In this document: piece after piece, positions 7,924 through 16,733 of the stretch
Layout of the letters: every line of letters starts with the position of its first letter
How positions within the stretch are numbered: the first letter of the stretch is position 1
NCBI GenBank assembly: GCA_964370015.1
Contig: CAYJHD010000001.1
Location: 42,483-106,482, forward strand
Direction of reading: 5' to 3'
Source: CAYJAD01 sp964370015
GTDB taxonomy: Bacteria; Desulfobacterota; Desulfovibrionia; Desulfovibrionales; Desulfovibrionaceae
DNA length: 64,000 bases
Made by a program: the position numbers and the translations under genes
The notes under the pieces: model-generated
What the model was told of the DNA's origin: nothing
What the model saw: the letters and a program-made list of their open reading frames with translations, nothing else
The model's database searches: none

Positions 7924-10176
7924 GTGCGCCACATCGGTCACTCTTATCCCATTCACGATGCCCCATCCAAAGCCGCAGGTACAGCCTGTTATGCAGGCGA
8001 TATGGTTTTACCTCGCATGCTGCACATGGCCATACTCTTTAGCCCCATTGCCCACGGCAGGGTAAAGCATCTCGATTGCTCCAAAGCCTTAGCTCTAGAA
8101 GGCGTGGTAGAAATTTTGCACTGCTTTAACGCAGAGCATAACACCTATAATCGCTACCAAACCCAGCTGGGCCAAAGCCTTGTACAAAACGAACGCGTGT
8201 TCAACGAACATGTTCGCTTTGTGGGCGACCGCATAGCCGGCGTTGTGGCGAAAACAGCAGACATTGCACGCCGCGCTGTGGACCTCATTGAAGTGGAGTA
8301 CGAACAATACCCCCATTCCCTCAGCATACAAGACAGCCTCACCGGTATTATTAACGATGTGCATGAGCAAGGTGCCGTCTATCCTGCGCTTCCCTTCGAA
8401 GCCGGTAGCAAGTGCCAAGATGAAGATCTCATCACTGTCACCAGTCAAAGCAAGCTTGGTCGCATCAATCATATTTGCATGGAGCCCCACGCTTGTGTGG
8501 CCCATTATGATCCCTTGAAAGGCAGCCTCACCGTATATTCTCCAAGCCAGGCTGTTTTTGGCATTCGCACCCTCTTGGCGCAGATGTTTGATATGGATTT
8601 TGCCTCTGTGCGCGTGGTAAAAACCACCATGGGCGGTTCCTTTGGCGGAAAGCAAGAATGGATATTGGAACCGGCGACAGCTTTAGCCTCGCGCGCTGTG
8701 GGACAACCCGTAAAATTGGTCTACACACGCGAGCAATGCATCATCTCCACCATTTGTCGCTCTCCCATCGACGCCACCATGCATATTGACTATAAGCCCG
8801 ATGGACGCATAGCCAATATCTTTTGCGATGCTTCTTTGGACGCCGGCGCATATGTGGGCAATTCCGTAAACTATGCCAACACCTTGGGCACTAAATTTAC
8901 CAAACTATATCAATGTCAGCACATACATTATGTGGGCCGAGCCGTCATCACCAATACCAGCGTGAGCGGTGCCTTTCGCGGGTGGACAAGTCCCGAGGCT
9001 GCGCTCATCATAGAGTACAATCTTGACCTTGCCGCCAAACGCCTTGGCATGGATCGCGTGGATATACGTCTTTGCAATACCCACAATGCCCATGACCACG
9101 ATGTTAAAGGCATGAGCGTGGGGAACTTGCAAGCCAAAGAAGCTTTGCAAAGGGGCAGAGAGCTTTTCCACTGGGATGCACGTCAGAAAGAGGTGGCAGA
9201 CTTCAACGCCAAGAACACACGCTTTAAACGCGGCCTTGGCGTGGCTCTAGGCGGACATGTTTCCGGTTTTTACCCTGTGAAAACAGACTTTGGGCGCGTG
9301 GATATTACCTTAAACGAAAGTGGTTCTGTGAGCTGTAATATCACCCTACACGACCATGGTTGTGGCACGGTGACGGCTTTTTCCATGGTTGTGGCTGAGG
9401 CCATGGGGCTGGAGCTCAAAGACGTGCACATGGGCGAAGGTGATACCAGCGTGACCCCCTTTGACATCGGGTGTTTTTCCAGCCGCACCATGTATGTGCT
9501 GGGAAGAGCCGCCTATGAAGCAGCCATGGGCTTACGCCAACGCATGAAGGAGTATTTTTCTACCTTAACCAAGGTGCCTGTGGAAGATGTGGACATGGAG
9601 GGAAAAACCATTTTCTCCAAAACCCAACCGGAATTGCACTTCACCTTTACGCAATTGGTGGAACAGTGCCAACAAGTGCTTAAATGTCATCCTTTTTATA
9701 GTTATGAACACATTCCCACCACCAATGACTTGGTGGGCGGTGCTCATTTTGCCCTTTTGGAAGTGGATACCTACACCTGCTTTGCTAAGGTGCTGGATTA
9801 TGTGGCCGTGCATGATGTGGGTCAAGCCATCAACAGAGAGATGTGCGTGGCACAAATTCAAGGGGCCGTCACCATGGCCATGGGCGCCGTGCTCTACGAA
9901 CATGTGGGCATGAATTCGCAAGGCGTCCCCAAGGGCAGCTTGAAAGACTATCATGTGGTCAATGCCTTTGAAGCCCCCAATGTGCAGGTGGAGCTCATAG
10001 AGATGGGCACATCTCATGGGCCGTACAATGCTAAATCCATTGGCGAAGCAGCCATCGTACCTGCGGCGTCGGCCTTTTTAAGCGCCATCAATGATGCCTT
10101 GGATACCGAGCTTGGCACCATTCCCCTCATTCCCGATACCCTTGCCCAACATTTGATTACTTTAGGGAGAGTCTAA
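7924..10176 (+). CDS. Molybdenum hydroxylase, molybdopterin-binding subunit (set 1)
   Basis: 750 aa, xanthine dehydrogenase family large subunit. It hydroxylates a heterocycle with water as the oxygen source. Three active-site landmarks are present. SPSQ with Gln ~209 and GGSFGGKQ at ~237-244 come first. Next is SGAFRGW with the substrate Arg at ~352. The last is GPYNAKSIGE with the catalytic Glu at ~708. It starts at GTG 7924, directly after an AAAGGAGGG ribosome site; no ATG fits. The stop overlaps the ATG of the 2Fe-2S subunit by one base. The gene order Mo-FeS-FAD differs from the two sets further on. Purine is the likeliest substrate from context. Nicotinate or another aromatic heterocycle is possible. 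Confidence 0.93.
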   Translation: MRHIGHSYPIHDAPSKAAGTACYAGDMVLPRMLHMAILFSPIAHGRVKHLDCSKALALEGVVEILHCFNAEHNTYNRYQTQLGQSLVQNERVFNEHVRFVGDRIAGVVAKTADIARRAVDLIEVEYEQYPHSLSIQDSLTGIINDVHEQGAVYPALPFEAGSKCQDEDLITVTSQSKLGRINHICMEPHACVAHYDPLKGSLTVYSPSQAVFGIRTLLAQMFDMDFASVRVVKTTMGGSFGGKQEWILEPATALASRAVGQPVKLVYTREQCIISTICRSPIDATMHIDYKPDGRIANIFCDASLDAGAYVGNSVNYANTLGTKFTKLYQCQHIHYVGRAVITNTSVSGAFRGWTSPEAALIIEYNLDLAAKRLGMDRVDIRLCNTHNAHDHDVKGMSVGNLQAKEALQRGRELFHWDARQKEVADFNAKNTRFKRGLGVALGGHVSGFYPVKTDFGRVDITLNESGSVSCNITLHDHGCGTVTAFSMVVAEAMGLELKDVHMGEGDTSVTPFDIGCFSSRTMYVLGRAAYEAAMGLRQRMKEYFSTLTKVPVEDVDMEGKTIFSKTQPELHFTFTQLVEQCQQVLKCHPFYSYEHIPTTNDLVGGAHFALLEVDTYTCFAKVLDYVAVHDVGQAINREMCVAQIQGAVTMAMGAVLYEHVGMNSQGVPKGSLKDYHVVNAFEAPNVQVELIEMGTSHGPYNAKSIGEAAIVPAASAFLSAINDALDTELGTIPLIPDTLAQHLITLGRV

Positions 10177-10667
10177 TGCAACTTCATTTCACCTTAAATA
10201 ACAAGGCTGTGAGCCTAGACGTCCCTGATTCCAAACGCCTCATTGATATTTTACGCGATGATTTTTTACTCACAGGCACCAAGGAAGGTTGCGGCGAAGG
10301 CGAGTGCGGCGCGTGCACCGTCATCATGAATGGTGAAGCCGTACATGCCTGTCTTGTGCTGGCCTGCCAAATGGAGCAAGCAAACATACTTACCATTGAA
10401 GGCCTTTCACCCAAGGCGCATCTAGGGCAACTTTCCACCATTCAGCAAAACTTTGTGGATGAAATAGCCATACAATGCGGCTTTTGCACTTCGGGTATGA
10501 TCATGACCGCCGAGGCTCTTTTGCGTGAAAATCCCGATCCTAGCCAAGAAGAAATTCGCACAGCCCTTTCGGGAAATATCTGTCGCTGTTCCGGCTATAC
10601 GCAAATACTTTCCGCCGTGGATAAAACCGCCAAGGACTATCAAGACCTAAACAAGGGAGAAAAGTAA
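10176..10667 (+). CDS. Molybdenum hydroxylase, 2Fe-2S subunit (set 1)
   Basis: 163 aa. It carries two [2Fe-2S] clusters passing electrons from Mo to FAD. The plant ferredoxin-type cluster ligands are in GCGEGECGACTV plus the Cys of ACLVLAC (residues ~40-70). The second, four-helix cluster has IQCGFCTSGM and NICRCSGYTQ (residues ~98-140). Length and cysteine layout are those of XdhC/CoxS-type subunits. It is translationally coupled to the upstream gene through TAATG. Confidence 0.95.
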   Translation: MQLHFTLNNKAVSLDVPDSKRLIDILRDDFLLTGTKEGCGEGECGACTVIMNGEAVHACLVLACQMEQANILTIEGLSPKAHLGQLSTIQQNFVDEIAIQCGFCTSGMIMTAEALLRENPDPSQEEIRTALSGNICRCSGYTQILSAVDKTAKDYQDLNKGEK

Positions 10668-10668
10668 T

Positions 10669-11499
10669 ATGCACTCCTTTCGTCCCAGCACCTTGCAAGA
10701 GGTACCGCAAGTTCTTGCAAACATGACAGAACAAAGCAAAATTTTAGCGGGTGGTACAGACCTTATCATCAATTTATGTAAGGATGTGCATCCCGACCAA
10801 CTCTGCTATTTTGGTCATATTCCTGAATTACAAGGTGTTAGCCAAACAGATACGCATATCCAATTGGGTGCCTACACCACCATGCGCACTTTAGAAAAAG
10901 ACCCCATCATTCAGCAGCACTTGCCTGCGGTGGTTGATGCCGCCGCCGATGTGGGCTCTTGGCAAATTGCCAACAAAGCCACCATTGGGGGGAATATAGC
11001 CAATGCCTCTCCGGCGGCAGATTTACTGCCTGTGCTGTGCATGTTCAAAGCCACGGCTCATATTATGGGGCCACAAGGCACACGCCAACTACCCGTGGAA
11101 GACATCATGCAGTCCTCCAGAAAAACCTGCTTGGCACACAATGAGCTCATCACCGCCTTCAGCATGCCCAAACCCAATTTTATGTCGGCCTTTTATAAGA
11201 TGGGCTCACGTAAAAAAGTGACCATTTCTCGCTTTGGCATTGCGCTGGGGTGCACCATGTCTGGCAAAGTTGTGGAACAAGCGCATATATATGTGGGTGC
11301 CATCGCCCCCAAGGCCGTGCATTTGGCGGTGGCAGAGGAGTTTTTACAAGGAAAAGAACTTACAGAAGAAAATATTTTGCAAGCCGGTCTTCTCCTTTCG
11401 GAGCATATTAAGAACACCACGGGCCGCATATATAAAGGCTTTGCCGCCAAAGGGGTCATGTGTGATGCTTTTAGTCGGCTGTTGCCACGATTAACGTAA
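10669..11499 (+). CDS. Molybdenum hydroxylase, FAD-binding subunit (set 1)
   Basis: 276 aa, CoxM/XdhB family, handing electrons to NAD or another acceptor. The first FAD phosphate motif is LAGGTDLIINL at ~24-34. The second is ATIGGNIANASPAADLLP at ~104-121. Both are complete. The start is one base after the stop of the 2Fe-2S gene. It ends the set 1 operon and is followed by a palindromic hairpin. Confidence 0.95.
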   Translation: MHSFRPSTLQEVPQVLANMTEQSKILAGGTDLIINLCKDVHPDQLCYFGHIPELQGVSQTDTHIQLGAYTTMRTLEKDPIIQQHLPAVVDAAADVGSWQIANKATIGGNIANASPAADLLPVLCMFKATAHIMGPQGTRQLPVEDIMQSSRKTCLAHNELITAFSMPKPNFMSAFYKMGSRKKVTISRFGIALGCTMSGKVVEQAHIYVGAIAPKAVHLAVAEEFLQGKELTEENILQAGLLLSEHIKNTTGRIYKGFAAKGVMCDAFSRLLPRLT

Positions 11500-11504
11500 C
11501 AGGG

Positions 11505-11594
11505 CGTTAATAATATTTTCTGGGAGAAAACCTTTTCTGAAGAAAAGGTTTTCTCCCAGCATATTCTAGCATCACGAATAGTACGTTAATAATA
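11505..11594. repeat. Palindromic repeat unit, copy 1, flanked by 11-base direct repeats
   Basis: Hairpin at 11520-11559: CTGGGAGAAAACCTTTTCT and its complement around a GA loop, essentially perfect. The same core recurs at 25539-25577. The unit is bracketed by CGTTAATAATA at 11505-11515 and 11584-11594. It may act as a terminator for the convergent genes on both sides. The repeat-plus-direct-repeat form also fits an inserted mobile palindrome. Confidence 0.7.
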
Positions 11595-11603
11595 CTCAAA
11601 AAA

Positions 11604-12500
11604 TTATTTCTTTTTCGCGCCGCTATTACTCCAAATAATACCACCAATGATAAGCGCGCCGCTCACCGCATGTACAAAGCTCATGCCTTCCCCCAAAACC
11701 ACATAGGCCTGCAAGCCTGCCCATAAAGGTAAAGTAAAGTAAATACTTGCGCATACGGAAGCTCCGGCCTTACTCAAAGCTACGTTCCACGCCCACCAAG
11801 GTATTATGGAGCTACACACCGCAGAAAAAACAATGCAGAACATCACGGTGGCATTCCAATGGAACACGGCATAGCTTTGTTGCACTTCCCACACGGCACT
11901 GGGAATAAGCATTATGGTGGCTAGAAAAGTCATCCATAGCATAATAGTACCGCTGGAAAGCCCCTTGGGAGGATTTTTAATGACAATACTATACACAGCA
12001 AAGCCCAGGGTGGCGCATACCATGATGATATCCCCCTTGGTGAATTGCAAATGCCATAAACTCCCAAGCTGTCCACCGCTCACCAGATACAAAGCCCCGA
12101 GCAAAGCTAAGCCGCACCCACCCCAACGATGCAAAGAATGTTTTTCACCGCGTAAGGCGTCCAAAATGACAATGAATACGGGTGTGGTCACAGAAAGAAG
12201 AGAGAGGTTCAGTGCCGATGTGCTCTGCGCGGCAAAATAACTCAGCGGTGCAAATGCCGCCACGCCCACCAATGCTCCCAAGGTCATGTGCGGCAAAAAA
12301 GCCTTGGTTAAGGCCCATTCTCGGCGCGCTTGAGGCACCAACACAAAACATAGTAAGAGCAAAGCCAGTAAAGCTCGCGCGGCTCCCAGCGTTAAGGGAG
12401 AAATTTCCCCCACGGCGATGCGCGCCACAATGAGCGATCCTGCCCAAAATATGGTGGCTGTTAAGGCACATATCGCGCCCAAAAGAAGTTGTTTATTCAC
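11604..12500 (-). CDS. DMT-superfamily transporter (EamA family)
   Basis: 298 aa with about ten transmembrane helices in two EamA halves (residues ~8-140 and ~155-290). The proline- and glycine-rich repeat motifs of this family of small-metabolite exporters are present. It starts at GTG 12500, preceded by GAGAGGGAAG. It is convergent with hydroxylase set 1 and follows the M20 amidase gene on the same strand, 38 bases apart, so it is probably co-transcribed with it. It may export a breakdown product; the substrate cannot be read from sequence. Confidence 0.88.
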   Translation of the reverse strand: MNKQLLLGAICALTATIFWAGSLIVARIAVGEISPLTLGAARALLALLLLCFVLVPQARREWALTKAFLPHMTLGALVGVAAFAPLSYFAAQSTSALNLSLLSVTTPVFIVILDALRGEKHSLHRWGGCGLALLGALYLVSGGQLGSLWHLQFTKGDIIMVCATLGFAVYSIVIKNPPKGLSSGTIMLWMTFLATIMLIPSAVWEVQQSYAVFHWNATVMFCIVFSAVCSSIIPWWAWNVALSKAGASVCASIYFTLPLWAGLQAYVVLGEGMSFVHAVSGALIIGGIIWSNSGAKKK

Positions 12501-12538
12501 AGTTTCTTCCCTCTCTTTTATTCCATATGCGCATTATC

Positions 12539-13780
12539 TTAGCTAGATAGTGTCGTCAAATTGCGGAGAAATTCCATGGTAACCTTGGCGGCTATATGTA
12601 AATCTTGAGGGCATACACTTTCGCGCGGATTATGGCTGATGCCATCTTTACAGCGCACAAAAAGCATGGACACAGGGCACATATGCGCCATCTCTTGCGC
12701 ATCATGCCCAGCCCCGCTGGCTAAATACGTCACGGGCACATTCACACGCTCCATGGCTTTTTTCCACTGATCTTGCAAATTCTCATCACAAGGGGTAGAC
12801 GGCACAAGATGCTTTTGCACTAGGGTAAAAGTGGTGCTGTTTTCTGCACAAAAGCTTGCAAGGTCACTCTTAAATTTTTCCATGATGCGGCGTATTTTTT
12901 CTTCATGCGGACTTCGAATATCCACTGAAAAAATCACCCTTTGAGCAATGACATTGGGCGCCCCTGGTTGAGCATGTATATACCCCACCGTGGCCACCAC
13001 ATCTTCTTCGGCGCGCACGTCTTGCAAAAGTTTTACCATGGCTTGGCTTGCCGTGAGCATGGGGTCTTGGCGCAAAGCCATGGGGACAGTGCCAGCATGG
13101 CCTGCCATGCCTTCGATACTTACTTCATATAAGCCCAAACTTTGTATGGACGTCACTATGCCCACGGGCAATTGCGCCTTATCAAGCACGGGACCTTGCT
13201 CTATGTGCACCTCCACATAAGCATCCGTGGGCTTGGCTTGCATATGCTTGGCTTGCTCTAGATCTAGACCATATGCCTGCAAAGCTTGCTCAAGGCTTAT
13301 GCCATCTTCATCTTGACTTAACCACAAGGAAGGCTCGCAACGTCCATTGAAGGCTCTGCTACCAAGGTAATCCGTATGAAAACGCACCCCTTCTTCATCG
13401 GCAAAGGCCACCACCGAAACATTACAAAAAAGTTGATTTTGGCCAATAAGCTCACCCACACAAAAAATAGCTAAAATAATACCCAAGGCACCATCATATT
13501 TTCCGCCACTTTTTACTGAGTCTTGATGCGACCCCATAACAATATTTTTTGCTTTAATATCATACACATAACGGCCAACAACATTACCAATGGCGTCCAT
13601 TTCCACCTGCAAGCCGGCCTCTTCCATGAGCTGCTGTATATATAAAGAAGCCGCTTTATGCTCCTTGGTGAAGGGCAAACGCGTGACCCCCTCAGCAGAA
13701 GTAGAAAAAAAACTCAGTTTTTCTAAACAAGTGAAAATTTTCCCACCAAAATGTATATTTTTGCTGCTTTTGTCGCCCAT
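12539..13780 (-). CDS. M20-family amidohydrolase (allantoate / N-carbamoyl amidase type) 1
   Basis: 413 aa, cytosolic, of the Zn/Mn-dependent allantoate amidohydrolase / N-carbamoyl-amino-acid hydrolase family. The metal ligands are visible. MGSHQDSV gives the first His, GGKYDGALG the bridging Asp, ADEEGVRF the Glu pair, and VHIEQGPVL and DGISHNP two more His. The SGAGHDA substrate loop is also present. In this context it should cleave a ureido or carbamoyl intermediate of ring degradation and release ammonia and CO2. The ATG is preceded by AGAGGAAA. It shares its fold with the second copy at 24337-25527, but the two are well diverged. Confidence 0.9.
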   Translation of the reverse strand: MGDKSSKNIHFGGKIFTCLEKLSFFSTSAEGVTRLPFTKEHKAASLYIQQLMEEAGLQVEMDAIGNVVGRYVYDIKAKNIVMGSHQDSVKSGGKYDGALGIILAIFCVGELIGQNQLFCNVSVVAFADEEGVRFHTDYLGSRAFNGRCEPSLWLSQDEDGISLEQALQAYGLDLEQAKHMQAKPTDAYVEVHIEQGPVLDKAQLPVGIVTSIQSLGLYEVSIEGMAGHAGTVPMALRQDPMLTASQAMVKLLQDVRAEEDVVATVGYIHAQPGAPNVIAQRVIFSVDIRSPHEEKIRRIMEKFKSDLASFCAENSTTFTLVQKHLVPSTPCDENLQDQWKKAMERVNVPVTYLASGAGHDAQEMAHMCPVSMLFVRCKDGISHNPRESVCPQDLHIAAKVTMEFLRNLTTLSS

Positions 13781-13947
13781 TTTCCTCTACCTTCTTGACA
13801 AAACATATTTATTACCTTACTAAGAGAGAAACATATCAAAAATGAAACTACCATTTTACGATGTGAAACTCAATCTCTATTAGGAGCCAGCTCGCAACAA
13901 CAAAGACGAGACGCATTTCATCATTTAACACGTTAACGGAGTCCACA

Positions 13948-15297
13948 ATGACAGCAATTCCACAGCCAAACTGTACACCACAAACTTCGCAAGGAAGTAT
14001 CCCCAAATTTATACTACTTAGTATTATAGGGTTATTTATTTTCTTTGTACCTGTAAGTGAAGGTCGCGTTCCATTAGTTATGCTAGTGACGTTTATTAAA
14101 GACACCTTAAAAAATGCTAACTTGCTTCCCTACCTTGCTTTGGGCATCAGCGCATCCCTCATGGTGACGCTTTTCCTTGGCAAAGTGATGAAAATTCCTT
14201 TCTTTAAACGTCACCATAAAGGTGATACTGCATTCCGTATTTCTTTTTACGTGGCAGGACTTATCCTTAGCGTTATGATTTTAACCAAGCAAGCTCCAGC
14301 CTTTATTTTAGACCCCGAAGTGGGCGGTTTAGCTTTATATCTTTCTGCTGTTATTTTCTTAACTGTATCTTTGGCCGGGTGGCTTGTTTCCATCATCTTA
14401 AATTCCGGCATCGTGGAATTCATGGCCGTTATTTTAGAACCCATCATGCGCCCTGCATTTAAGCTCCCCGGCGACTCCGCTGTGGACGCCATGTCTGCCT
14501 TTGTATCTTCTTCCGCTGTGGGTGTATACATCGCTGACCAACACTACCTTGATGGTAGATATACCCGCAAAGAAGCCTATGGTGTTGTGACCAACTTCTG
14601 CGTCATGAGCGTAGGTTACATGGGCGTTATTTCCGGCATTGGCAATGTATCTCAATATTTTACTGAAATTGTGCTCACCATTTTTGCTTCTGTTTTCATC
14701 ATTACAGCCATTATGATGCGCCTGCCTCCCATTGCCACCCTTCCCGGTATTTACAATGACGGTAGCACCCAAACTCCTGAGCAAAGAAAGCCTGTAAAGC
14801 GCGCAAATCGCTTTAAGGATGCCGTGGACATTGCTGTACAACAATCTGCACATTTTAACATTCCTTCTTTTGGTAAGAGCTTCATTTCCGCCATCTTCTT
14901 TGGGCAAAAAATTGTGGGCTTCTTAATGTGTATCGTTGTGTTAGCCATGGCTACCTACTACTACACACCTGTGTTCACCATCATCGGTCAGCCCATGGCA
15001 CCAGTACTAGACTTCTTTGGAATTCCTGATGCTGCCAAAATTGGCGCTGCCACCCTTATTGGTTTCATCGACGTAACCTTGCCTGCCATTGCTGTTTCTG
15101 ATCCTAGCATTGCACCCATGGCAGCTTTCTTCATCGTCGCTTTGTCCGCCGTACAAGTTATCTCTGTATCTGAAGCCGCCATCGCCATGGTGGAAGCTCA
15201 CTTCATGGTACGCGTATGGCACTTATTAGTTATTTTTGTATTGCGTACAGCCATTGCCATTCCTGTGGTAGCTGCATCCGCACACTTCTTTTTTTAA
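13948..15297 (+). CDS. YjiH-family membrane protein (nucleobase transport?) 2
   Basis: 449 aa, about ten membrane segments. It is a paralogue of the protein at 6423-7754, sharing EPIMRP-FKLPG, SAVGVY and VVTNF-V-S-GY-GV blocks. The start ATG follows ACGGAGTCCACA. The end is only 61 bases from the FAD subunit of hydroxylase set 2, so it heads the long operon 13948-22795. As for its paralogue, movement of the purine-like substrate is the obvious guess but is unproven. Confidence 0.85.
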   Translation: MTAIPQPNCTPQTSQGSIPKFILLSIIGLFIFFVPVSEGRVPLVMLVTFIKDTLKNANLLPYLALGISASLMVTLFLGKVMKIPFFKRHHKGDTAFRISFYVAGLILSVMILTKQAPAFILDPEVGGLALYLSAVIFLTVSLAGWLVSIILNSGIVEFMAVILEPIMRPAFKLPGDSAVDAMSAFVSSSAVGVYIADQHYLDGRYTRKEAYGVVTNFCVMSVGYMGVISGIGNVSQYFTEIVLTIFASVFIITAIMMRLPPIATLPGIYNDGSTQTPEQRKPVKRANRFKDAVDIAVQQSAHFNIPSFGKSFISAIFFGQKIVGFLMCIVVLAMATYYYTPVFTIIGQPMAPVLDFFGIPDAAKIGAATLIGFIDVTLPAIAVSDPSIAPMAAFFIVALSAVQVISVSEAAIAMVEAHFMVRVWHLLVIFVLRTAIAIPVVAASAHFFF

Positions 15298-15358
15298 AAC
15301 ATTCTTCCATGAGTAATGGTAGAGCCCATACACATCCCTGCGGTAAGGAGATTTAGCC

Positions 15359-16231
15359 GTGAAACAAAGTAAAGCACAAGAATTCATCTGTCCCACCACA
15401 TTACAAGAAGCCGTGGAGGCTTTTGCCAAAGTTCAAGGCAAAGCCCTCTACTTAGCCGGTGCCACCGATGTTTTCGCCGAAAACAGCCAAGCAGATGCCT
15501 TCATTGATGTTACCCAAATTGGTTTAAACTATATGGAAGAGCGTGGTTCTGTCATCGCCATTGGCGCTGCCACCACCTTCAGTGACATCATAGCTTCCCC
15601 TCTTATGCAAGAAAAATGCACCGTTCTTTATGACGCTGCCAAGGTTCTTGCCGATAAAACCATTCGCAACGTGGCCACTTTTGCTGGCAACCTTGCTTCT
15701 GCTTTGCCCTCTGGCGATGCCATCCCCACCGTATATGTGACCCAAGCAGAACTTGTGCTCGTAAGCCCTGAAGGCGAACGTCGCGTTAAGGGTGAAGACT
15801 TTTTCACTGGCCCTCGCCAAACCGTGCTCAAACAAGGCGAACTCATTAAAGAAATACTTGTGCCAGCTTGTTGCGCTGCCCATAACAACGGAACTGCTTT
15901 TGAAAAAATTGCCAGAAACTCCGTTGATATTGCCGTGGCCAATGCCGGTGCCTATGTGGCCGTTAATGAAAAGCAAGAAGTCACCGACATTTGCCTCGCC
16001 CTTGGTGCTGTGGGCCCTACCGTTATGCGTGCTAAAAATGTGGAAGCCGCCCTTCAAGGCGCAGTGCTCACAGAAGAAGCTGTCAGCGCAGCCGTGGAAA
16101 AACTGCCCGCAGACATTGCTCCCATTGACAATGTGCGCAGTACTGCCACCTATCGCCATGATGTAAGTAAGGTGCTTGCACAACGCGCCATCATGCGTGC
16201 CTACGATCAAGCCCTGAATAAAAAAGCATAA
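15359..16231 (+). CDS. Molybdenum hydroxylase, FAD-binding subunit (set 2)
   Basis: 290 aa, CoxM family. GTG start at 15359 after TAAGGAG; no suitable ATG exists nearby. The first FAD motif is LAGATDVFAEN (~33-43). The second motif region reads NVATFAGNLASALPSGDAIP (~102-121) instead of the usual GGNIANASPAAD seen in sets 1 and 3, so the FAD pocket is atypical. The gene order FAD-FeS-Mo is the classical coxMSL order, unlike the neighbouring sets. Confidence 0.92.
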   Translation: MKQSKAQEFICPTTLQEAVEAFAKVQGKALYLAGATDVFAENSQADAFIDVTQIGLNYMEERGSVIAIGAATTFSDIIASPLMQEKCTVLYDAAKVLADKTIRNVATFAGNLASALPSGDAIPTVYVTQAELVLVSPEGERRVKGEDFFTGPRQTVLKQGELIKEILVPACCAAHNNGTAFEKIARNSVDIAVANAGAYVAVNEKQEVTDICLALGAVGPTVMRAKNVEAALQGAVLTEEAVSAAVEKLPADIAPIDNVRSTATYRHDVSKVLAQRAIMRAYDQALNKKA

Positions 16232-16254
16232 GCGTTCGTTAAAAAGGATAAGAC

Positions 16255-16731
16255 ATGAAATACCCCATTACACTTTGTATCAATGGCATAGAAAGAGAAG
16301 CCCTTGTGAGCGCCGGCACCACATTAACCTCCCTCTTACGCGATGAATTTCGCTTAACCGGTGGCAAGATTGGCTGCGACGATGGCGATTGCGGCGCTTG
16401 CACAGTTATTGTGGATGGAAAGGCTGTAAAGTCTTGCATCTACCCCGCAGTACGCGCCAATGGTAAAAATGTTACCACCATCGAAGGCGTGGCTGTGAAC
16501 GGTGTTCTGCATCCCCTCCAAGAAAAGTTTGTGGAATTTGCCTCCATCCAATGCGGTTATTGTTCTCCCGGTTTCATCATGGCCGCCAAAGCCATGCTTG
16601 ACGCCAACCCCAATCCCACCGAAGAAGAAGCAAAAGATTGTATTTCTGGTAACATCTGCCGCTGTACTGGTTATGTGAAGCCTGTACAAGCCATCATGGC
16701 AGCAGCACAAGAAATGAAGAAGGGGAACTAA
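16255..16731 (+). CDS. Molybdenum hydroxylase, 2Fe-2S subunit (set 2)
   Basis: 158 aa. Ferredoxin-type cluster: GCDDGDCGACTV followed by VKSCIYPAV. Second cluster: IQCGYCSPGFIM and NICRCTGYVKP. All eight cysteine ligands are present. AAAAGGATAAG precedes the ATG. It lies between the FAD and Mo genes with short gaps (23 and 2 bases). Confidence 0.95.
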   Translation: MKYPITLCINGIEREALVSAGTTLTSLLRDEFRLTGGKIGCDDGDCGACTVIVDGKAVKSCIYPAVRANGKNVTTIEGVAVNGVLHPLQEKFVEFASIQCGYCSPGFIMAAKAMLDANPNPTEEEAKDCISGNICRCTGYVKPVQAIMAAAQEMKKGN

Positions 16732-16733
16732 TC

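Noticed and set aside
8095..8655. Long open frame on the minus strand inside hydroxylase set 1 (similar ones at 15524, 18414, 20450)
   Set aside because: They lie antisense to well-supported hydroxylase genes, have no ribosome sites and give no recognisable product; GC bias at the third codon position explains them.
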